Part shown: positions 25,026 through 34,546 of the stretch, one piece after another
Position numbering within the stretch: position 1 is the first letter of the stretch
Layout of the letters: each line of letters begins with the position of its first letter
From: Candidatus Melainabacteria bacterium
GTDB taxonomy: Bacteria; Cyanobacteriota; Vampirovibrionia; Obscuribacterales; Obscuribacteraceae
NCBI GenBank assembly: GCA_003242885.1
Contig: QKMZ01000005.1
Span: forward strand, 248,001 to 312,000
Length of the DNA stretch: 64,000 bases
Direction of reading: 5' to 3'
The notes under the pieces: generated by a model
What the model was told of the DNA's origin: nothing
Databases searched by the model: none
The model's input: the letters and a program-made list of their open reading frames with translations, nothing else
Made by a program: the position numbers and the translations under genes

Positions 25026-26812
25026 TGTTGAAGTTGATGCTTGAATCCTGGGAGCGCCGGCGGCTCGCCGGCATCGGGCGGCATAAATGCAGCCCTTATG
25101 CTTCGCTTAAAAAGCTGCTTCTCGTTTCGTTGACACCGCTTTTGGTGCTTCAATCGCCGTGTTTTGCAGTCACTATTGAAGACACCGTGATGAAAGCGAT
25201 GACTGACGAAATGGATCGCTCTCTCTCCAGGCTGCATTTGGATGGGCATTCACCGCCATATTACATCAGCTACGATTCAACCGAAACCGACCGCTTTGAG
25301 GTTAATGCATCTCTCGGTTCACTCACTAGTCGAAGCCATTCTCGCTGGCGGACGTTAGAACCGACTGTACGAGTCGGCAACTATGAGTTCGACAGTAGCA
25401 AGTTCTACGGTGACGCGCCCCACACCACTGGATCTTCTGGCTTGACCATCGACAACAACTACGACGCCATTAGGCGCAAAATTTGGTTGTCTACTGATAA
25501 TGATTATAAGAGTGCAGTAGAAACTCTCGAAGAGAAAAAAGCACACTTCAAGCGCAGCAATATAGATAACAAATTTGACGACTTTTCAAAAGAAGAACCA
25601 GAGGTCAGCATTAGCAAGGCTCGTCCGCTCATTGTCGATGAGGCAAAATGGACAGAATGTACTAAGAAGATTTCTGCAATTTTTCGCGAGTATCCACAGA
25701 TTCAATTGTCGATCGCGAATTTTAGAGCAAGTGTGAGCAACAGATGTTTTGTCAGCAGCGAGAAAGTTCGCATAGTCGACGATACTGAAGATTGGCTTGT
25801 GACTATCGCTGCAAGCACTCAAGCCAAAGACGGCGAACGCATCAAAGACATGGAAGTTTTTGGCGGGCACACGGAGCAAGATCTTCCTGGCTTTGATCAG
25901 TTCGAGAAAAGAGCCAGAGAACTTGCCAATCGCCTTATTACCCTGCAAGCGGCTCCCACCATAGAAGATTATGATGGACCGGTGCTTTTCGAAGATCAAG
26001 CCGCAGCTGAATTCATGGAGCAAATGCTCTGCGACAATCTTTCTTCTCAGCCCGAGTCATTGTCTGCTGATACTGTAAATCAGCAAAGTCGACCCTTCGC
26101 CGAGAAGATTGGCAAGAAAATATTGCCTCGTCAATTGACAGTTGTTGATGAGCCGTTTGCGCGCGAATTCAACGGCGCACCACTCTTCGGTGGCTATAAT
26201 TTTGATGTGCAAGGCGTCAGGGCTAAGCGTGTCGTCCTTATCTCGAAAGGTGTTCTCAAGGCACTTTGCACAGATCGCTCGCCAACAAAATATAGTCAGC
26301 ATTCGAATGGACATTCTAACGGCTATGGCGGATCAACCAGTATCGTTTTCGTTACTTCCGACAGTAAAAACACGAGGGAAGATCTAATCAATCGTGGTAA
26401 GGAATTGGCTAAAGAAGCAGATCTCCCGTATTTCCTTATTGCGAAAAGACTTCTTGATCCAAATGCTTTTACTATGTTGAACATGCCGGACTCTACACTG
26501 CAAGGTTCTGGCATATCGAGTGATTCGACCGTGATTTTGCCCAAGCCGGTAATCTTAGTAAAACATTGGGTGGATACAGACAAAGAAGAAATGGTTCGTG
26601 GTGCACGTTTTGAACCTATAACCGTCCGTGCATTGAGAGACATCGATATGATCGGTAGCGAAGAGCAAGCTTCAATGATGGGGCGAGGTGGCGACAACTG
26701 GACTCATTTGATTTCACCATCCTTTATCATCAAATCAATGGAAGTGAATAAAGACAGCGGCACGCGCGAGAAGCCGCCATTGCTAGAAAATCCGTTGACG
26801 GAAAACAAATAG
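25025..26812 (+). CDS. TldD/PmbA-like paralogue lacking the HExxxH metal site
   Basis: 595 residues. The ATG overlaps the stop of the preceding paralogue (TGATG). Residues 8-16 (SWERRRLAG) are encoded by a family C palindrome. A long signal-like segment follows (LLLVSLTPLLVLQSPCFA). Alignment by eye places MEQMLC (331-336) where the first protein has HEIFGH, so both His are lost and only Glu remains. This resembles the TldE side of a TldD/TldE heterodimer, where one partner lacks the zinc site. The two proteins probably form a complex in the envelope. A terminator follows at 26942. Confidence 0.78.
   Translation: MLKLMLESWERRRLAGIGRHKCSPYASLKKLLLVSLTPLLVLQSPCFAVTIEDTVMKAMTDEMDRSLSRLHLDGHSPPYYISYDSTETDRFEVNASLGSLTSRSHSRWRTLEPTVRVGNYEFDSSKFYGDAPHTTGSSGLTIDNNYDAIRRKIWLSTDNDYKSAVETLEEKKAHFKRSNIDNKFDDFSKEEPEVSISKARPLIVDEAKWTECTKKISAIFREYPQIQLSIANFRASVSNRCFVSSEKVRIVDDTEDWLVTIAASTQAKDGERIKDMEVFGGHTEQDLPGFDQFEKRARELANRLITLQAAPTIEDYDGPVLFEDQAAAEFMEQMLCDNLSSQPESLSADTVNQQSRPFAEKIGKKILPRQLTVVDEPFAREFNGAPLFGGYNFDVQGVRAKRVVLISKGVLKALCTDRSPTKYSQHSNGHSNGYGGSTSIVFVTSDSKNTREDLINRGKELAKEADLPYFLIAKRLLDPNAFTMLNMPDSTLQGSGISSDSTVILPKPVILVKHWVDTDKEEMVRGARFEPITVRALRDIDMIGSEEQASMMGRGGDNWTHLISPSFIIKSMEVNKDSGTREKPPLLENPLTENK
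25048..25072. repeat. Family C palindrome inside coding sequence
   Basis: The unit GGGAGCGCCGGC/GGCTCGCCGGC is the same as at 23201 and lies near the 5' end of the second TldD-like gene, where it encodes SWERRRLAG in frame. Confidence 0.8.
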
Positions 26813-26941
26813 TTCTTGATTGGAAGTAATCTGAAAGGTGCATAAAATGCGCCGACACACGGACGTCCCGGAGCAAAACGGACGCTTGCAACGCGCCCCA
26901 CGCTGCCCTGCCACTCTGCGGCTACACCTGAGCCAAAAACA

Positions 26942-26971
26942 AAAGCGACGCTGAAATGCGTCGCTTTCATT
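26942..26971 (+). terminator. Intrinsic terminator after the TldD-like pair
   Basis: Stem AAAGCGACGC/GCGTCGCTTT with a 6-base loop and a short T-rich tail. The 26813-26940 stretch before it holds GC-rich inverted pieces (ATGCGCCGAC, CAACGCGCCCC) related to the dispersed palindromes. Confidence 0.75.
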
Positions 26972-27025
26972 TGTGCAGTGATGGATTAATCCATCTCTAC
27001 AATGGTGTTCGGCAATACCTAGAAT

Positions 27026-27289
27026 TTAGTAGGTATTTTCGATTCTTACTTTTTCTTTGAATCGCGGTGCAACGTCACCCTCGAGTCTGTTTTCAACGGA
27101 TGCGACTTTGTTGTTCAAAGTCTTGTTGACGTCATGATTCAAATTGGAAATCGCGACGAACGAGAAGAGCAATGCGGCAGCAGCAGCAACCACAGTCAAC
27201 CGGGCTACGCGATTCATTTTCGCTTCCTTGAGTTCTTCTTCCGTCATGTAGCAATAAGAAGAATCTTTATCTGTAATACACTCTGCCAT
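27026..27289 (-). CDS. Small single-pass membrane protein
   Basis: 87 residues with ribosome site AAGGAGG 6 bases before the ATG. The N-terminus is acidic with two Cys (MAECITDKDSSYCYMTEEE). One membrane helix follows (about 30-47, LTVVAAAAALLFSFVAI), then a polar tail of about 40 residues outside. There is no known family. A hairpin CGCTC/GAGCG lies just upstream of the ribosome site. Confidence 0.65.
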   Translation of the reverse strand: MAECITDKDSSYCYMTEEELKEAKMNRVARLTVVAAAAALLFSFVAISNLNHDVNKTLNNKVASVENRLEGDVAPRFKEKVRIENTY

Positions 27290-27537
27290 TGTTTCCTCCT
27301 TAGCAGTCGCTCAATCTGAGCGTGTTGTTGCTTTGCGTTTGTTCGTGCCTGAAGGACGATGCAATAGCTCTATAGTTCCAAGCCTCTTAAAAAAAATGGC
27401 GGCAAAACCGTGCAGCAAGTTTGTGGGCAGTGTTCCAGACCTTGCATCACTGCTGTATAAAAGTTTCGTTTGACCGAAAACGGTCCTAATATATGCGTCG
27501 CGTCAGCTAGAAAATGTTTCGCACCAGCGGGTTTCCC

Positions 27538-27804
27538 TTAGCCCTTGCCTTTTTCCAGCAAACGGGCGTCAAATTCTTTTGACTCTTGAATTGATTGAAT
27601 TTGCCGTTTCAAGTCTCGCGTCTCTTCTTCCAACGCTGCAATTCGCAAATTCATTTGTTTCGACTGTTCGTCTGCCAACTCTAAATGTTTTGTTTTGACT
27701 TTGTCGGCATAGGCAATGGCAAGAGGACGTCCAACGGTAACGATCGTAACGATTGCGATCATCCCCATTACGACCAGGAACATTATTTCGAAAACGAATA
27801 ACAT
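27538..27804 (-). CDS. Small membrane-anchored coiled-coil protein
   Basis: 88 residues with AAGGAG upstream of the ATG. The first 28 residues are hydrophobic (FEIMFLVVMGMIAIVTIVTV). The rest is a charged helix with heptad character (ADEQSKQMNLRIAALEEETRDLKRQIQSIQ), probably a coiled coil. It resembles small phage-shock-like envelope proteins in build only. It is in the same direction as the 87-residue gene but 248 bp away. Confidence 0.65.
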   Translation of the reverse strand: MLFVFEIMFLVVMGMIAIVTIVTVGRPLAIAYADKVKTKHLELADEQSKQMNLRIAALEEETRDLKRQIQSIQESKEFDARLLEKGKG

Positions 27805-27919
27805 GCCTCGGACACTCCTTAATACTGATTTCTATTCCAATTATTCCCAGCTAAAGGAACCGACCCGCCTTGACACTGCACCCGCATTCTTTGCATAATC
27901 AAAGTTCGGAGCAATACGT

Positions 27920-27993
27920 GGCACGGTAGCTCAGTCGGCTAGAGCGGGCGACTCATAACCGCCAGGTCGAGGGTTCGATTCCCTCCTGTGCCA
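27920..27993 (+). tRNA. tRNA with CAU anticodon (elongator Met or Ile2)
   Basis: 74 bases. Acceptor stem GGCACGG/CTGTGCC contains one G-T pair, with discriminator A; no CCA is encoded. The anticodon loop is CTCATAA with anticodon CAT, and the T arm GAGGG/CCCTC carries TTCGATT. The anticodon stem GGCGA/CCGCC resembles bacterial tRNA-Ile2 (GGCGACTCATAA) as much as elongator Met. The next + strand gene is tilS, whose product converts CAU tRNA-Ile2. Identity cannot be settled by eye. Confidence 0.9.
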
Positions 27994-28080
27994 ATTTTTA
28001 CCAATTGAACACGGTTTGAAAGTCTTTCCCGGCGGCGGAAACGAGACGTGGAAACGAGACTATTGCGGGGAAACGCTGAA

Positions 28081-28932
28081 CTACTGCCCCGGAACGCGGT
28101 AACGCTCAACATCGCCGAACTTGAAATACTGACGCTCTGGGCTGTCAGATGTTTTGATTCCGGCTGTCTGGGTGACGAATTGTCTCTGCGAGCGTTTTGG
28201 GAAACGTAAATATGATGAGCCTTCCAGAGCCATGATTGAATGTAGGACGGCTTGGTCAAAGTTCGGAAAACCCGATGTCTGCTTGATTTTCGCACTCACT
28301 ATATGCCTGTCCGCTGAAATTTTGCAGTGAAACCAGGCTACAGTGCCGAGCGGGAAGCGAACTACCACCATGCCTCGGCGCGGATCGTAACGAAGATCTA
28401 CATCATCAGGGTTGTTGAGAGCTTCTTGTACGCCCGATTGAACGGCCCAGAGAAACTTATTGCGCCACTTATCCCACTCGACTTGCAGCTCCTGGTCGTC
28501 CATATCAGGGTCACCGGACGGTCCAAAATCAGATTGCATTGCCGAACCTTGCAAGACTTGGCGACCGCCTTGCATCGTTGGTTTCATCGGCGTCAGACTG
28601 GCATCGCCGTCATCCTGTGCGTTGCCTTGCAGCGCACCTTGATCAGCACCACCCTTCAGAGTGTCATCGCTGGCGCCTGTGCGCCCCTTCAAGCCCTGTA
28701 AATCGCTATCATTTGCCTCGATGCGTCCCGTTTGCATCTTCATGCGCTTCTTCTTGCGTGGTTGCTCAAGCTCCGGAGGCGTTTCTGCGGGTGGCGGTGC
28801 TACAGCAGGCTTGCCGCCGTCTTCCTCCCAGTCCGATGCGAGGGCGGCCGGGGTGAGCGGCAAATAAGAACCGGCAATACTCGCAAGCAATAACGCGGAA
28901 GCGAATACAGTGGCAGCTCTTGGGAATTTCAT
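28081..28932 (-). CDS. Secreted protein with TonB-C-like C-terminal domain
   Basis: 283 residues with a signal peptide (ATVFASALLLASIAGSYLPLTPAALA). A Pro/Glu/Lys-rich middle follows (PPPAETPPELEQPRKKKRMK). The C-terminal 110 residues (RYDPRRGMVVVRFPLGTVAW, ADRHIVSAKIKQTSGFPNFD, AVLHSIMALEG) follow the pattern of TonB C-terminal domains, in which v.G.V...v..SG...LD.aa. is typical. It could be an energy-transduction or periplasmic adaptor protein. No ExbB/ExbD genes are seen. Confidence 0.6.
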   Translation of the reverse strand: MKFPRAATVFASALLLASIAGSYLPLTPAALASDWEEDGGKPAVAPPPAETPPELEQPRKKKRMKMQTGRIEANDSDLQGLKGRTGASDDTLKGGADQGALQGNAQDDGDASLTPMKPTMQGGRQVLQGSAMQSDFGPSGDPDMDDQELQVEWDKWRNKFLWAVQSGVQEALNNPDDVDLRYDPRRGMVVVRFPLGTVAWFHCKISADRHIVSAKIKQTSGFPNFDQAVLHSIMALEGSSYLRFPKRSQRQFVTQTAGIKTSDSPERQYFKFGDVERYRVPGQ

Positions 28933-29151
28933 TTAAACTGGCTCCGGGCAATCAGATTGCAACGTAATGTCTAGAATAACTCAAACTTCGCGGCGCGTCT
29001 TTCGTGTAAACACTGACCTGAATGGCTTCAAGGGTGCCGACTGGCATGATAAGCGGTGCCGCCATCGGCAGAATCAAAAAACTCTGACGACCAGTCGCCT
29101 GTCTTTGTTTCACCCTTTATTCCCGGCTTTTGACCTTCTTTTTCGGAAAAC

Positions 29152-30792
29152 ATGACCGAGCAGAAACCTATAGTTTCGAAACTGCCAGATCCGAAACTTC
29201 TCGGACCGGATCATGCTTGGGTAATCGATGTTTCTAGACGACTCGAATTAGCTAAGGGTCTCGTGCAGCAGCGCGTCACCGTTGAAGCGGGGGAATTCTT
29301 CAGTTGGAACGCCGTGGAAGAACACCTTTCGAGAAATACTGGCGGTATCTTCAGCGGTGGCGCGAATGATTTGCACTTTGCTCCTTCTGAGCCCTTGCTG
29401 GTAGGGGTTTCCGGTGGCGCTGATTCTGTTGCATTGCTCCTGAGTGTTGTTGTCAATGTTCGGAAATCCAGAGTTTCCCCAGTCACTCTGTGTCACATCA
29501 ATCACCGTATGCGCGGAGAAGAATCTGATGCAGACGCGGACTTTTGCGAAAGACTTGCGAGGGAGCTTCATATTGGCTATGTGGCAACAGTTGCGAGTGA
29601 TGAGCAAGCGGCGTTGTTTCGCCTGAAAGGTAGCGAAAACGCCTTGCGAGATTTTAGATACGCAGCTTTTGAGAAACATGCAAAGGAAGTTGGCGCTCGC
29701 ATTATTGCGGTCGCTCACACCTCAAGCGATCAGGTGGAAACTGTTCTGTTTCGCGCTTTCCGTGGAACTGCATCTGCGGGCTTGCGAGGTATTCCGTGCG
29801 TACGATGGCAGCAGGATCTATTGATTATGCGTCCACTTATTGATGTTTCGCGCGCGCAAATCGTCGAATTTCTAAAGCAAGTTGATGTCGACTGGCGTGA
29901 GGATTCTTCGAATGCTCAACTGGACTATTCGCGCAACTTTATCAGGTCAGAGATTGTTCCCAGGATAGAGAGTCAGTTTCCAGATTTTGGGTCGCGCATG
30001 GAAAAAATGCGACAACTAATCGCGGATGATGAAGAGTTGCTTAAAGCTTTATGCTTGAGCCAAATTTCTGCGGTGGAAGGTAAGAATGCCAACAGTTGGC
30101 AAATGGATAAACTATTTTCCCTCTCCACTCCTCTTAAGCGTCGGATGTTCGCTCAGGCTCTCAGGTCCAGAGGGATTGAAGTTAGCTTCGAACGCGTCGA
30201 AAAATTGGTCGCCATGACGCGCCGTAATAATGAAAATAACCTCGATTATTCTGATCCCGCAATAAGAGCGATCAGTTTGAATGATCGATGGGACGTCGTG
30301 AAAGGCAATGATGTTTTGATGTTTGTCGACAAAGAAGAGAAAGCAAAAGCTAACGCGGTAGTGTTTGGCGATCCAGTGCCTGTGCGGATTCCTGGTATGA
30401 CCATCGTGCCTGCGCTCAACAAGGCGATGTTTGTAGAAGAGCTTGAGGCGTCCGAGCGCAAACCTAAGCAATTTCCGTCTGAAGATGCTTTCGAAGCGAT
30501 AGTCTGTCTGGATAAAGTCAAGAGTCCGCTTGTGGTGAGAGAGCGTCAGGCGGGGGATTTCATTCAGCCATTCGGAATGCAAGAGCTTGTGAAACTGAAA
30601 AAGTATTTGCACACACACAAGCCGGGTGAAGAAGAAATGCAAGATGGAAGGAAGACTTTCGTTCTTGCTTGCGGAGACGAAATTCTATGGGTGCCGGGTG
30701 TTGGCATCAGTGAAAAACTTCGTGTGACCGGCTTGGCGACGCATGTTCTCAAGCTCTTGGATATTGGTATTGGTGACTCCACCTTTTGTTAA
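29152..30792 (+). CDS. tilS: tRNA(Ile)-lysidine synthase
   Basis: 546 residues. An N-type ATP pyrophosphatase that attaches lysine to C34 of CAU tRNA-Ile2 so that it reads AUA. The PP-loop SGGADS is at 87-92, followed by the family features CHINHRMRGEESDADADFCE, RDFRYAAFEKHA and VAHTSSDQVETVLFR (a HxxDDQAET variant). The C-terminal TilS domain is present (RERQAGDFIQPFGM, DEILWVPGVGISEKLRV). About 75 residues precede the usual N-terminus, longer than most TilS. ATG at 29152 has no strong ribosome site. Confidence 0.92.
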   Translation: MTEQKPIVSKLPDPKLLGPDHAWVIDVSRRLELAKGLVQQRVTVEAGEFFSWNAVEEHLSRNTGGIFSGGANDLHFAPSEPLLVGVSGGADSVALLLSVVVNVRKSRVSPVTLCHINHRMRGEESDADADFCERLARELHIGYVATVASDEQAALFRLKGSENALRDFRYAAFEKHAKEVGARIIAVAHTSSDQVETVLFRAFRGTASAGLRGIPCVRWQQDLLIMRPLIDVSRAQIVEFLKQVDVDWREDSSNAQLDYSRNFIRSEIVPRIESQFPDFGSRMEKMRQLIADDEELLKALCLSQISAVEGKNANSWQMDKLFSLSTPLKRRMFAQALRSRGIEVSFERVEKLVAMTRRNNENNLDYSDPAIRAISLNDRWDVVKGNDVLMFVDKEEKAKANAVVFGDPVPVRIPGMTIVPALNKAMFVEELEASERKPKQFPSEDAFEAIVCLDKVKSPLVVRERQAGDFIQPFGMQELVKLKKYLHTHKPGEEEMQDGRKTFVLACGDEILWVPGVGISEKLRVTGLATHVLKLLDIGIGDSTFC

Positions 30793-31153
30793 ACCGCAGA
30801 ATGTTGCGGTATCCATTGCGGGTTAAGTGAAGTTAATCTTTTGCGGGCTGACGTCAAACCCATCCCCGCCATTGTTTTAGCGTTTTGACTTCTTTGCAAT
30901 GTATCTAACAGGGCACAATCCGGGTTTACCCCCGTCAACTCTTAAATGGAAACGTTAGGATGAACGAGTAGGAAACACTTGACGTACTAAGACGTAAAGC
31001 CCGCTGCGAGCTTGTCGCAGCAGAACCCGAAAACAGCCGGATAGCCTGAGGTTTCGAACTCTTAAGAAAGACCGGAAAGGCAGGCAGGTTCAGGCTTAGG
31101 GTGGTAGACTTAGCATGTTATAATCTGAGGATTAGGTATCTGGAGTGGCAGGA
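30793..31153 (+). promoter_or_regulatory. Long ftsH upstream region with possible structured leader
   Basis: 360 bp without a gene. It holds a perfect 7-bp stem GCTGCGA/TCGCAGC with loop GCTTG (around 31005-31025), the self-complementary GTTTCGAAC, GCCTG and CAGGC arms about 40 bases apart, and AACTCTTAA as a direct repeat. A consensus -10 TATAAT lies at 31119-31124, with only a weak -35. No known riboswitch signature was recognised. It could contain a small RNA ending before the ftsH promoter. Confidence 0.45.
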
Positions 31154-33124
31154 ATGAGGAAGTACGGAACAACTTGGGCCGTTTTCTTTTTGTTGGTTGT
31201 GCTGGTGATCTTTGTGTTCTCTTTGACGAGCATTAGCCGTCGCGAAGAACCACTGACTTACTCGCAATTGCAGAATCTGTTGAAGGAAGGCAAAGCTGAC
31301 CAGATTCAGAAAGCAACCCTTACCAACGGCGAAAACGTTGGCTTTTTCAAGGTGGCAGGAAGTGATCGCGAGCGATCGGTAATTTTGCCGGCGGAAGCCA
31401 AAGAAGATTTGATCAAAGAGCTGAATTCAGCCGGAGTCACGGTAGATGTGAAAGAGCCGGATAAATCCAGCTTCTGGTTCCAGTTGATAAGCTCGTTCTT
31501 CCTACCGATTTTACTGTTGGTCGGATTCTTGTTTATGTTCCGCAGCGCGCAGTCGGGCGGAAATCAGGCAATGAGTTTTGGACGCAGCCGCGCCAAGCTC
31601 ATGGTCGACAACAAGGTGAAAGTCTCTTTCAACGACGTTGCCGGCATCGATGAAGCGAAGCAAGAGTTGCAAGAAATCGTTGATTTCTTGAAGAGTCCGG
31701 AAAAATTCCAGGCGCTTGGTGCCCGCATCCCGCGCGGCGTTCTTCTCGTAGGTGCACCTGGTACCGGTAAGACCTTGCTTGCCAAAGCAGTCGCCGGTGA
31801 AGCTGGCGTGCCTTTCTTCAGCATCTCCGGTTCGGACTTCGTTGAGATGTTCGTAGGTGTTGGTGCTTCACGTGTTCGCGATCTTTTTGATCAAGCGAAG
31901 AAGCATGCTCCTTGTATTGTATTCGTCGACGAAATCGACGCCGTCGGTCGCCAGCGTGGCGCTGGCCTCGGTGGTGGTCATGATGAGCGCGAACAAACTC
32001 TCAACCAATTGTTGGTCGAGATGGATGGCTTTGAAGGCACGACCGGTATTATCGTTATCGCTGCCACCAACCGCCCAGATATCTTGGACTCTGCGCTTTT
32101 GAGACCAGGTCGTTTTGACCGTCAGGTTGTTATCGATCGCCCGGATGTACTCGGTCGCGAGCAAATTCTCAACGTCCACGGACGCGGCAAGCCGCTCGCC
32201 AAGGACGTCGAGCTGAAGACTCTTGCCCGTCGCACTCCGGGTTTTACCGGTGCAGATTTGTCAAACTTGATCAACGAAGCTGCATTGATTGCAGCGCGTG
32301 CTGACAAGCGCGAGATTGAGATGAACGATCTGGAGCTGGCGATCGATAAGGTTATTGCTGGTCCTGAGAAGAAGACTCGACTGATATCGGTCAAAGAAAA
32401 AACGATGACCGCTTATCACGAAGTTGGTCACGCGTTGATGTGCATCTTGCTAAAAAATGCGCATCCGCTCCACAAAGTCACGATCATCCCGCGCGGCTTC
32501 GCACTAGGTTTGACGATGTTCTTCCCTGAAGAAGACATCCTCACCCAAACGCGCTCGCAATTGATTGATCAAATCGGTGTCAGCCTAGGCGGTCGTGTTG
32601 CAGAAGAAACTGTATACAGTGAAATTACAACCGGCGCTCATGATGACCTCGAGAAGTGCACTAAGCTTGCTCGCCGAATGGTGACTGAGTTTGGTATGAG
32701 CGATAGACTCGGACCGATGACTTTCGGTAAGCGTCATGAGCAAGTATTCCTTGGTCGCGATTTCGGACACGAACGCGACTATGGAGAAAACATCGCGACG
32801 ATTATCGATGAAGAAGTAAGCAAGCTGGTGACCGCTCAATACGATCGTGTCAAAGACCTGCTCATCAAATACCGTCCGCACATGGATGCAATCGTAAAGG
32901 TTCTGCTCGAGAAAGAAACACTCGACAGAAAAGAAGTCGATGCGATCATGGAGGAAGTCGACAGGCGTATTGCAGCTGGTTTGCCGCCAGTGGATGATCC
33001 GCCGGTAGCGCCTCCGACCGCGGTTTCGGGTGGCGATGTTCTCAAAGTTCCGCCTCCGCCCGAAGTTGATGTAGCGCCGCAAGACCCTGAAGTCAAACCG
33101 GAATTCAAACCAAAATTCGCATAG
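31154..33124 (+). CDS. ftsH: ATP-dependent zinc metalloprotease FtsH
   Basis: 656 residues from the ATG at 31154, which has GGAG 8 bases upstream; a GTG three codons earlier overlaps that site. Two membrane helices (about 8-26 and 108-128) flank the small periplasmic domain. The AAA module has Walker A GAPGTGKT (200-207), Walker B IVFVDEID and the SRH region [20 protein letters not shown]. The zinc site HEVGH lies at 422-426. The Pro-rich tail after residue 610 is variable. It degrades membrane and regulatory proteins. The TPR gene follows 18 bp downstream. Confidence 0.96.
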   Translation: MRKYGTTWAVFFLLVVLVIFVFSLTSISRREEPLTYSQLQNLLKEGKADQIQKATLTNGENVGFFKVAGSDRERSVILPAEAKEDLIKELNSAGVTVDVKEPDKSSFWFQLISSFFLPILLLVGFLFMFRSAQSGGNQAMSFGRSRAKLMVDNKVKVSFNDVAGIDEAKQELQEIVDFLKSPEKFQALGARIPRGVLLVGAPGTGKTLLAKAVAGEAGVPFFSISGSDFVEMFVGVGASRVRDLFDQAKKHAPCIVFVDEIDAVGRQRGAGLGGGHDEREQTLNQLLVEMDGFEGTTGIIVIAATNRPDILDSALLRPGRFDRQVVIDRPDVLGREQILNVHGRGKPLAKDVELKTLARRTPGFTGADLSNLINEAALIAARADKREIEMNDLELAIDKVIAGPEKKTRLISVKEKTMTAYHEVGHALMCILLKNAHPLHKVTIIPRGFALGLTMFFPEEDILTQTRSQLIDQIGVSLGGRVAEETVYSEITTGAHDDLEKCTKLARRMVTEFGMSDRLGPMTFGKRHEQVFLGRDFGHERDYGENIATIIDEEVSKLVTAQYDRVKDLLIKYRPHMDAIVKVLLEKETLDRKEVDAIMEEVDRRIAAGLPPVDDPPVAPPTAVSGGDVLKVPPPPEVDVAPQDPEVKPEFKPKFA

Positions 33125-33142
33125 ACTTCTGAGGGCTCGTCC

Positions 33143-34546
33143 ATGGACGACGCGCTTCCAAAAAACCAAACATCTGATCAAACCGGCGAACCCGATGGGC
33201 AAGCCGGTTTGCCGCATGCAGAAGAAGAGAAGAAGGCTGAAGTTGAAGCCGTGAGCGAACTTCCAAGCGAACCGCAAATCGAAACTTCTAGCGAATCTTC
33301 TGGTGACGCGCAAAGCGAGTCTTCAGAGGAAACTCCTATCAAAACCATACGCGAACCAGCGAGCGAGGCTAACTACGATACGAAGAAGCGAGTCCCGTTT
33401 TTGGCGATGAAGATTCTGCTTGCAGTTTTAGTCGTTTCTGTTTTTGGTTTTGCCTCCTTTGGTTTTAGCGAAACGCAATACACGTCACATCATTGGCCAA
33501 CTACGATCTTTACCGGTGGCGGCTTACTGCCGAAGGTTTTCTCCGGCAAGTATGCTGTTGCATTGCGTGCAGCGGTCGAGACCATGCACGGTAATTACGA
33601 GAGCTCTAAAGGCAACTATGCCGAGGCAGAAAAGTCATACGAGCGAGCCGTCGCTGCCTATGAAGCTCTCGATGCAGTTAATACCGTCTGCGGTCATCTT
33701 GCGTTGATGGGTTTGGGTAAAGCGCAGAACGAGCAGAAGCACGAAGCTGCGGCACAGAAGACTTTCCAACGCGGTCTGGAAGCTGCTAGAACGGTTTATG
33801 GACCAGTGCATGAAACAGTAGCCATTGCGCTTCGAGAACTAGCTTTTGGGATGACCAGGGAAAAGAAATTCGCGGACGCTGAGAGTCTCTACAAAGAAGC
33901 GCTCGCGCTGGATACCAAAGGGCTAGGTCCCGACCACTTCGATGTCGCTTACGATATGAGTTGTGTCGGTGAAATGCTTCTGATGCAGAAGAATTTCCCG
34001 GATGCAATCAAGTATCTAACCGACAGCATTGCTGTCTACACAAAGGCGCGAGGCGAGTTTCATCCAAGCTTTCTCTGGGTGGAGGAAAGCCTCGGGAGAG
34101 CTTACTACGAGTCTTCCTCCTACAAGGAAGCGGCGCGTCAGTTCGAGCGCGTGCTGGCGGGTACTGACCGGCTCCACGGTACCCCAGGCAAGGATTACTA
34201 TCGCGATTTAGCATGGCTTGGCTGGTCATACTTCCACGATTCAAATCCCGATCGCGCTCGCATTCGCGCCAGAAAGTTGAAGGAGATTCTCGCTGCCAAA
34301 AGCGATGCAGAACTACTCAACATGATTGATGTACTTGAGAGCAACGCCGACCTCTTCATGATGCTCGAAGACTATGAAAGCGCGACCAAACAATTCGAAC
34401 GAGCGCTAGCGCTGCAAGAGAAAAAATTTGGTACTAACGCACCACAGCTGCGCGGCCTACTTCTTTATCTCGGGCAATGTTACGACAAGAGCGGCGACGC
34501 CGCGAAATCCCAAGAGAGCTACGCCCGTGCCAACGCACTGGATTAG
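33143..34546 (+). CDS. Membrane-anchored TPR protein
   Basis: 467 residues. An acidic Glu/Ser-rich N-terminus (about 1-85) is followed by one membrane helix (about 88-108, MKILLAVLVVSVFGFASFGF). A TPR array of the kinesin-light-chain type follows (AEKSYERAVAAYEAL, HEAAAQKTFQRGLEAAR, FADAESLYKEALALDTKGLG, SATKQFERALALQEKKFG). It lies 18 bp after ftsH and is probably cotranscribed, so it may be an envelope adaptor. Its last codons form the first unit of a minisatellite. Confidence 0.8.
   Translation: MDDALPKNQTSDQTGEPDGQAGLPHAEEEKKAEVEAVSELPSEPQIETSSESSGDAQSESSEETPIKTIREPASEANYDTKKRVPFLAMKILLAVLVVSVFGFASFGFSETQYTSHHWPTTIFTGGGLLPKVFSGKYAVALRAAVETMHGNYESSKGNYAEAEKSYERAVAAYEALDAVNTVCGHLALMGLGKAQNEQKHEAAAQKTFQRGLEAARTVYGPVHETVAIALRELAFGMTREKKFADAESLYKEALALDTKGLGPDHFDVAYDMSCVGEMLLMQKNFPDAIKYLTDSIAVYTKARGEFHPSFLWVEESLGRAYYESSSYKEAARQFERVLAGTDRLHGTPGKDYYRDLAWLGWSYFHDSNPDRARIRARKLKEILAAKSDAELLNMIDVLESNADLFMMLEDYESATKQFERALALQEKKFGTNAPQLRGLLLYLGQCYDKSGDAAKSQESYARANALD

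Noticed and set aside
27303..27320. Hairpin CGCTC/GAGCG upstream of the 87-residue gene as another pilin-type leader
   Set aside because: It lies directly at the ribosome site and lacks the CTTACTAAAT box and the TTGACT/TAATCT promoter.
32585..33313. A 242-codon open frame antisense to ftsH
   Set aside because: It overlaps FtsH's catalytic region and has no motif or ribosome site; an artefact of codon bias.
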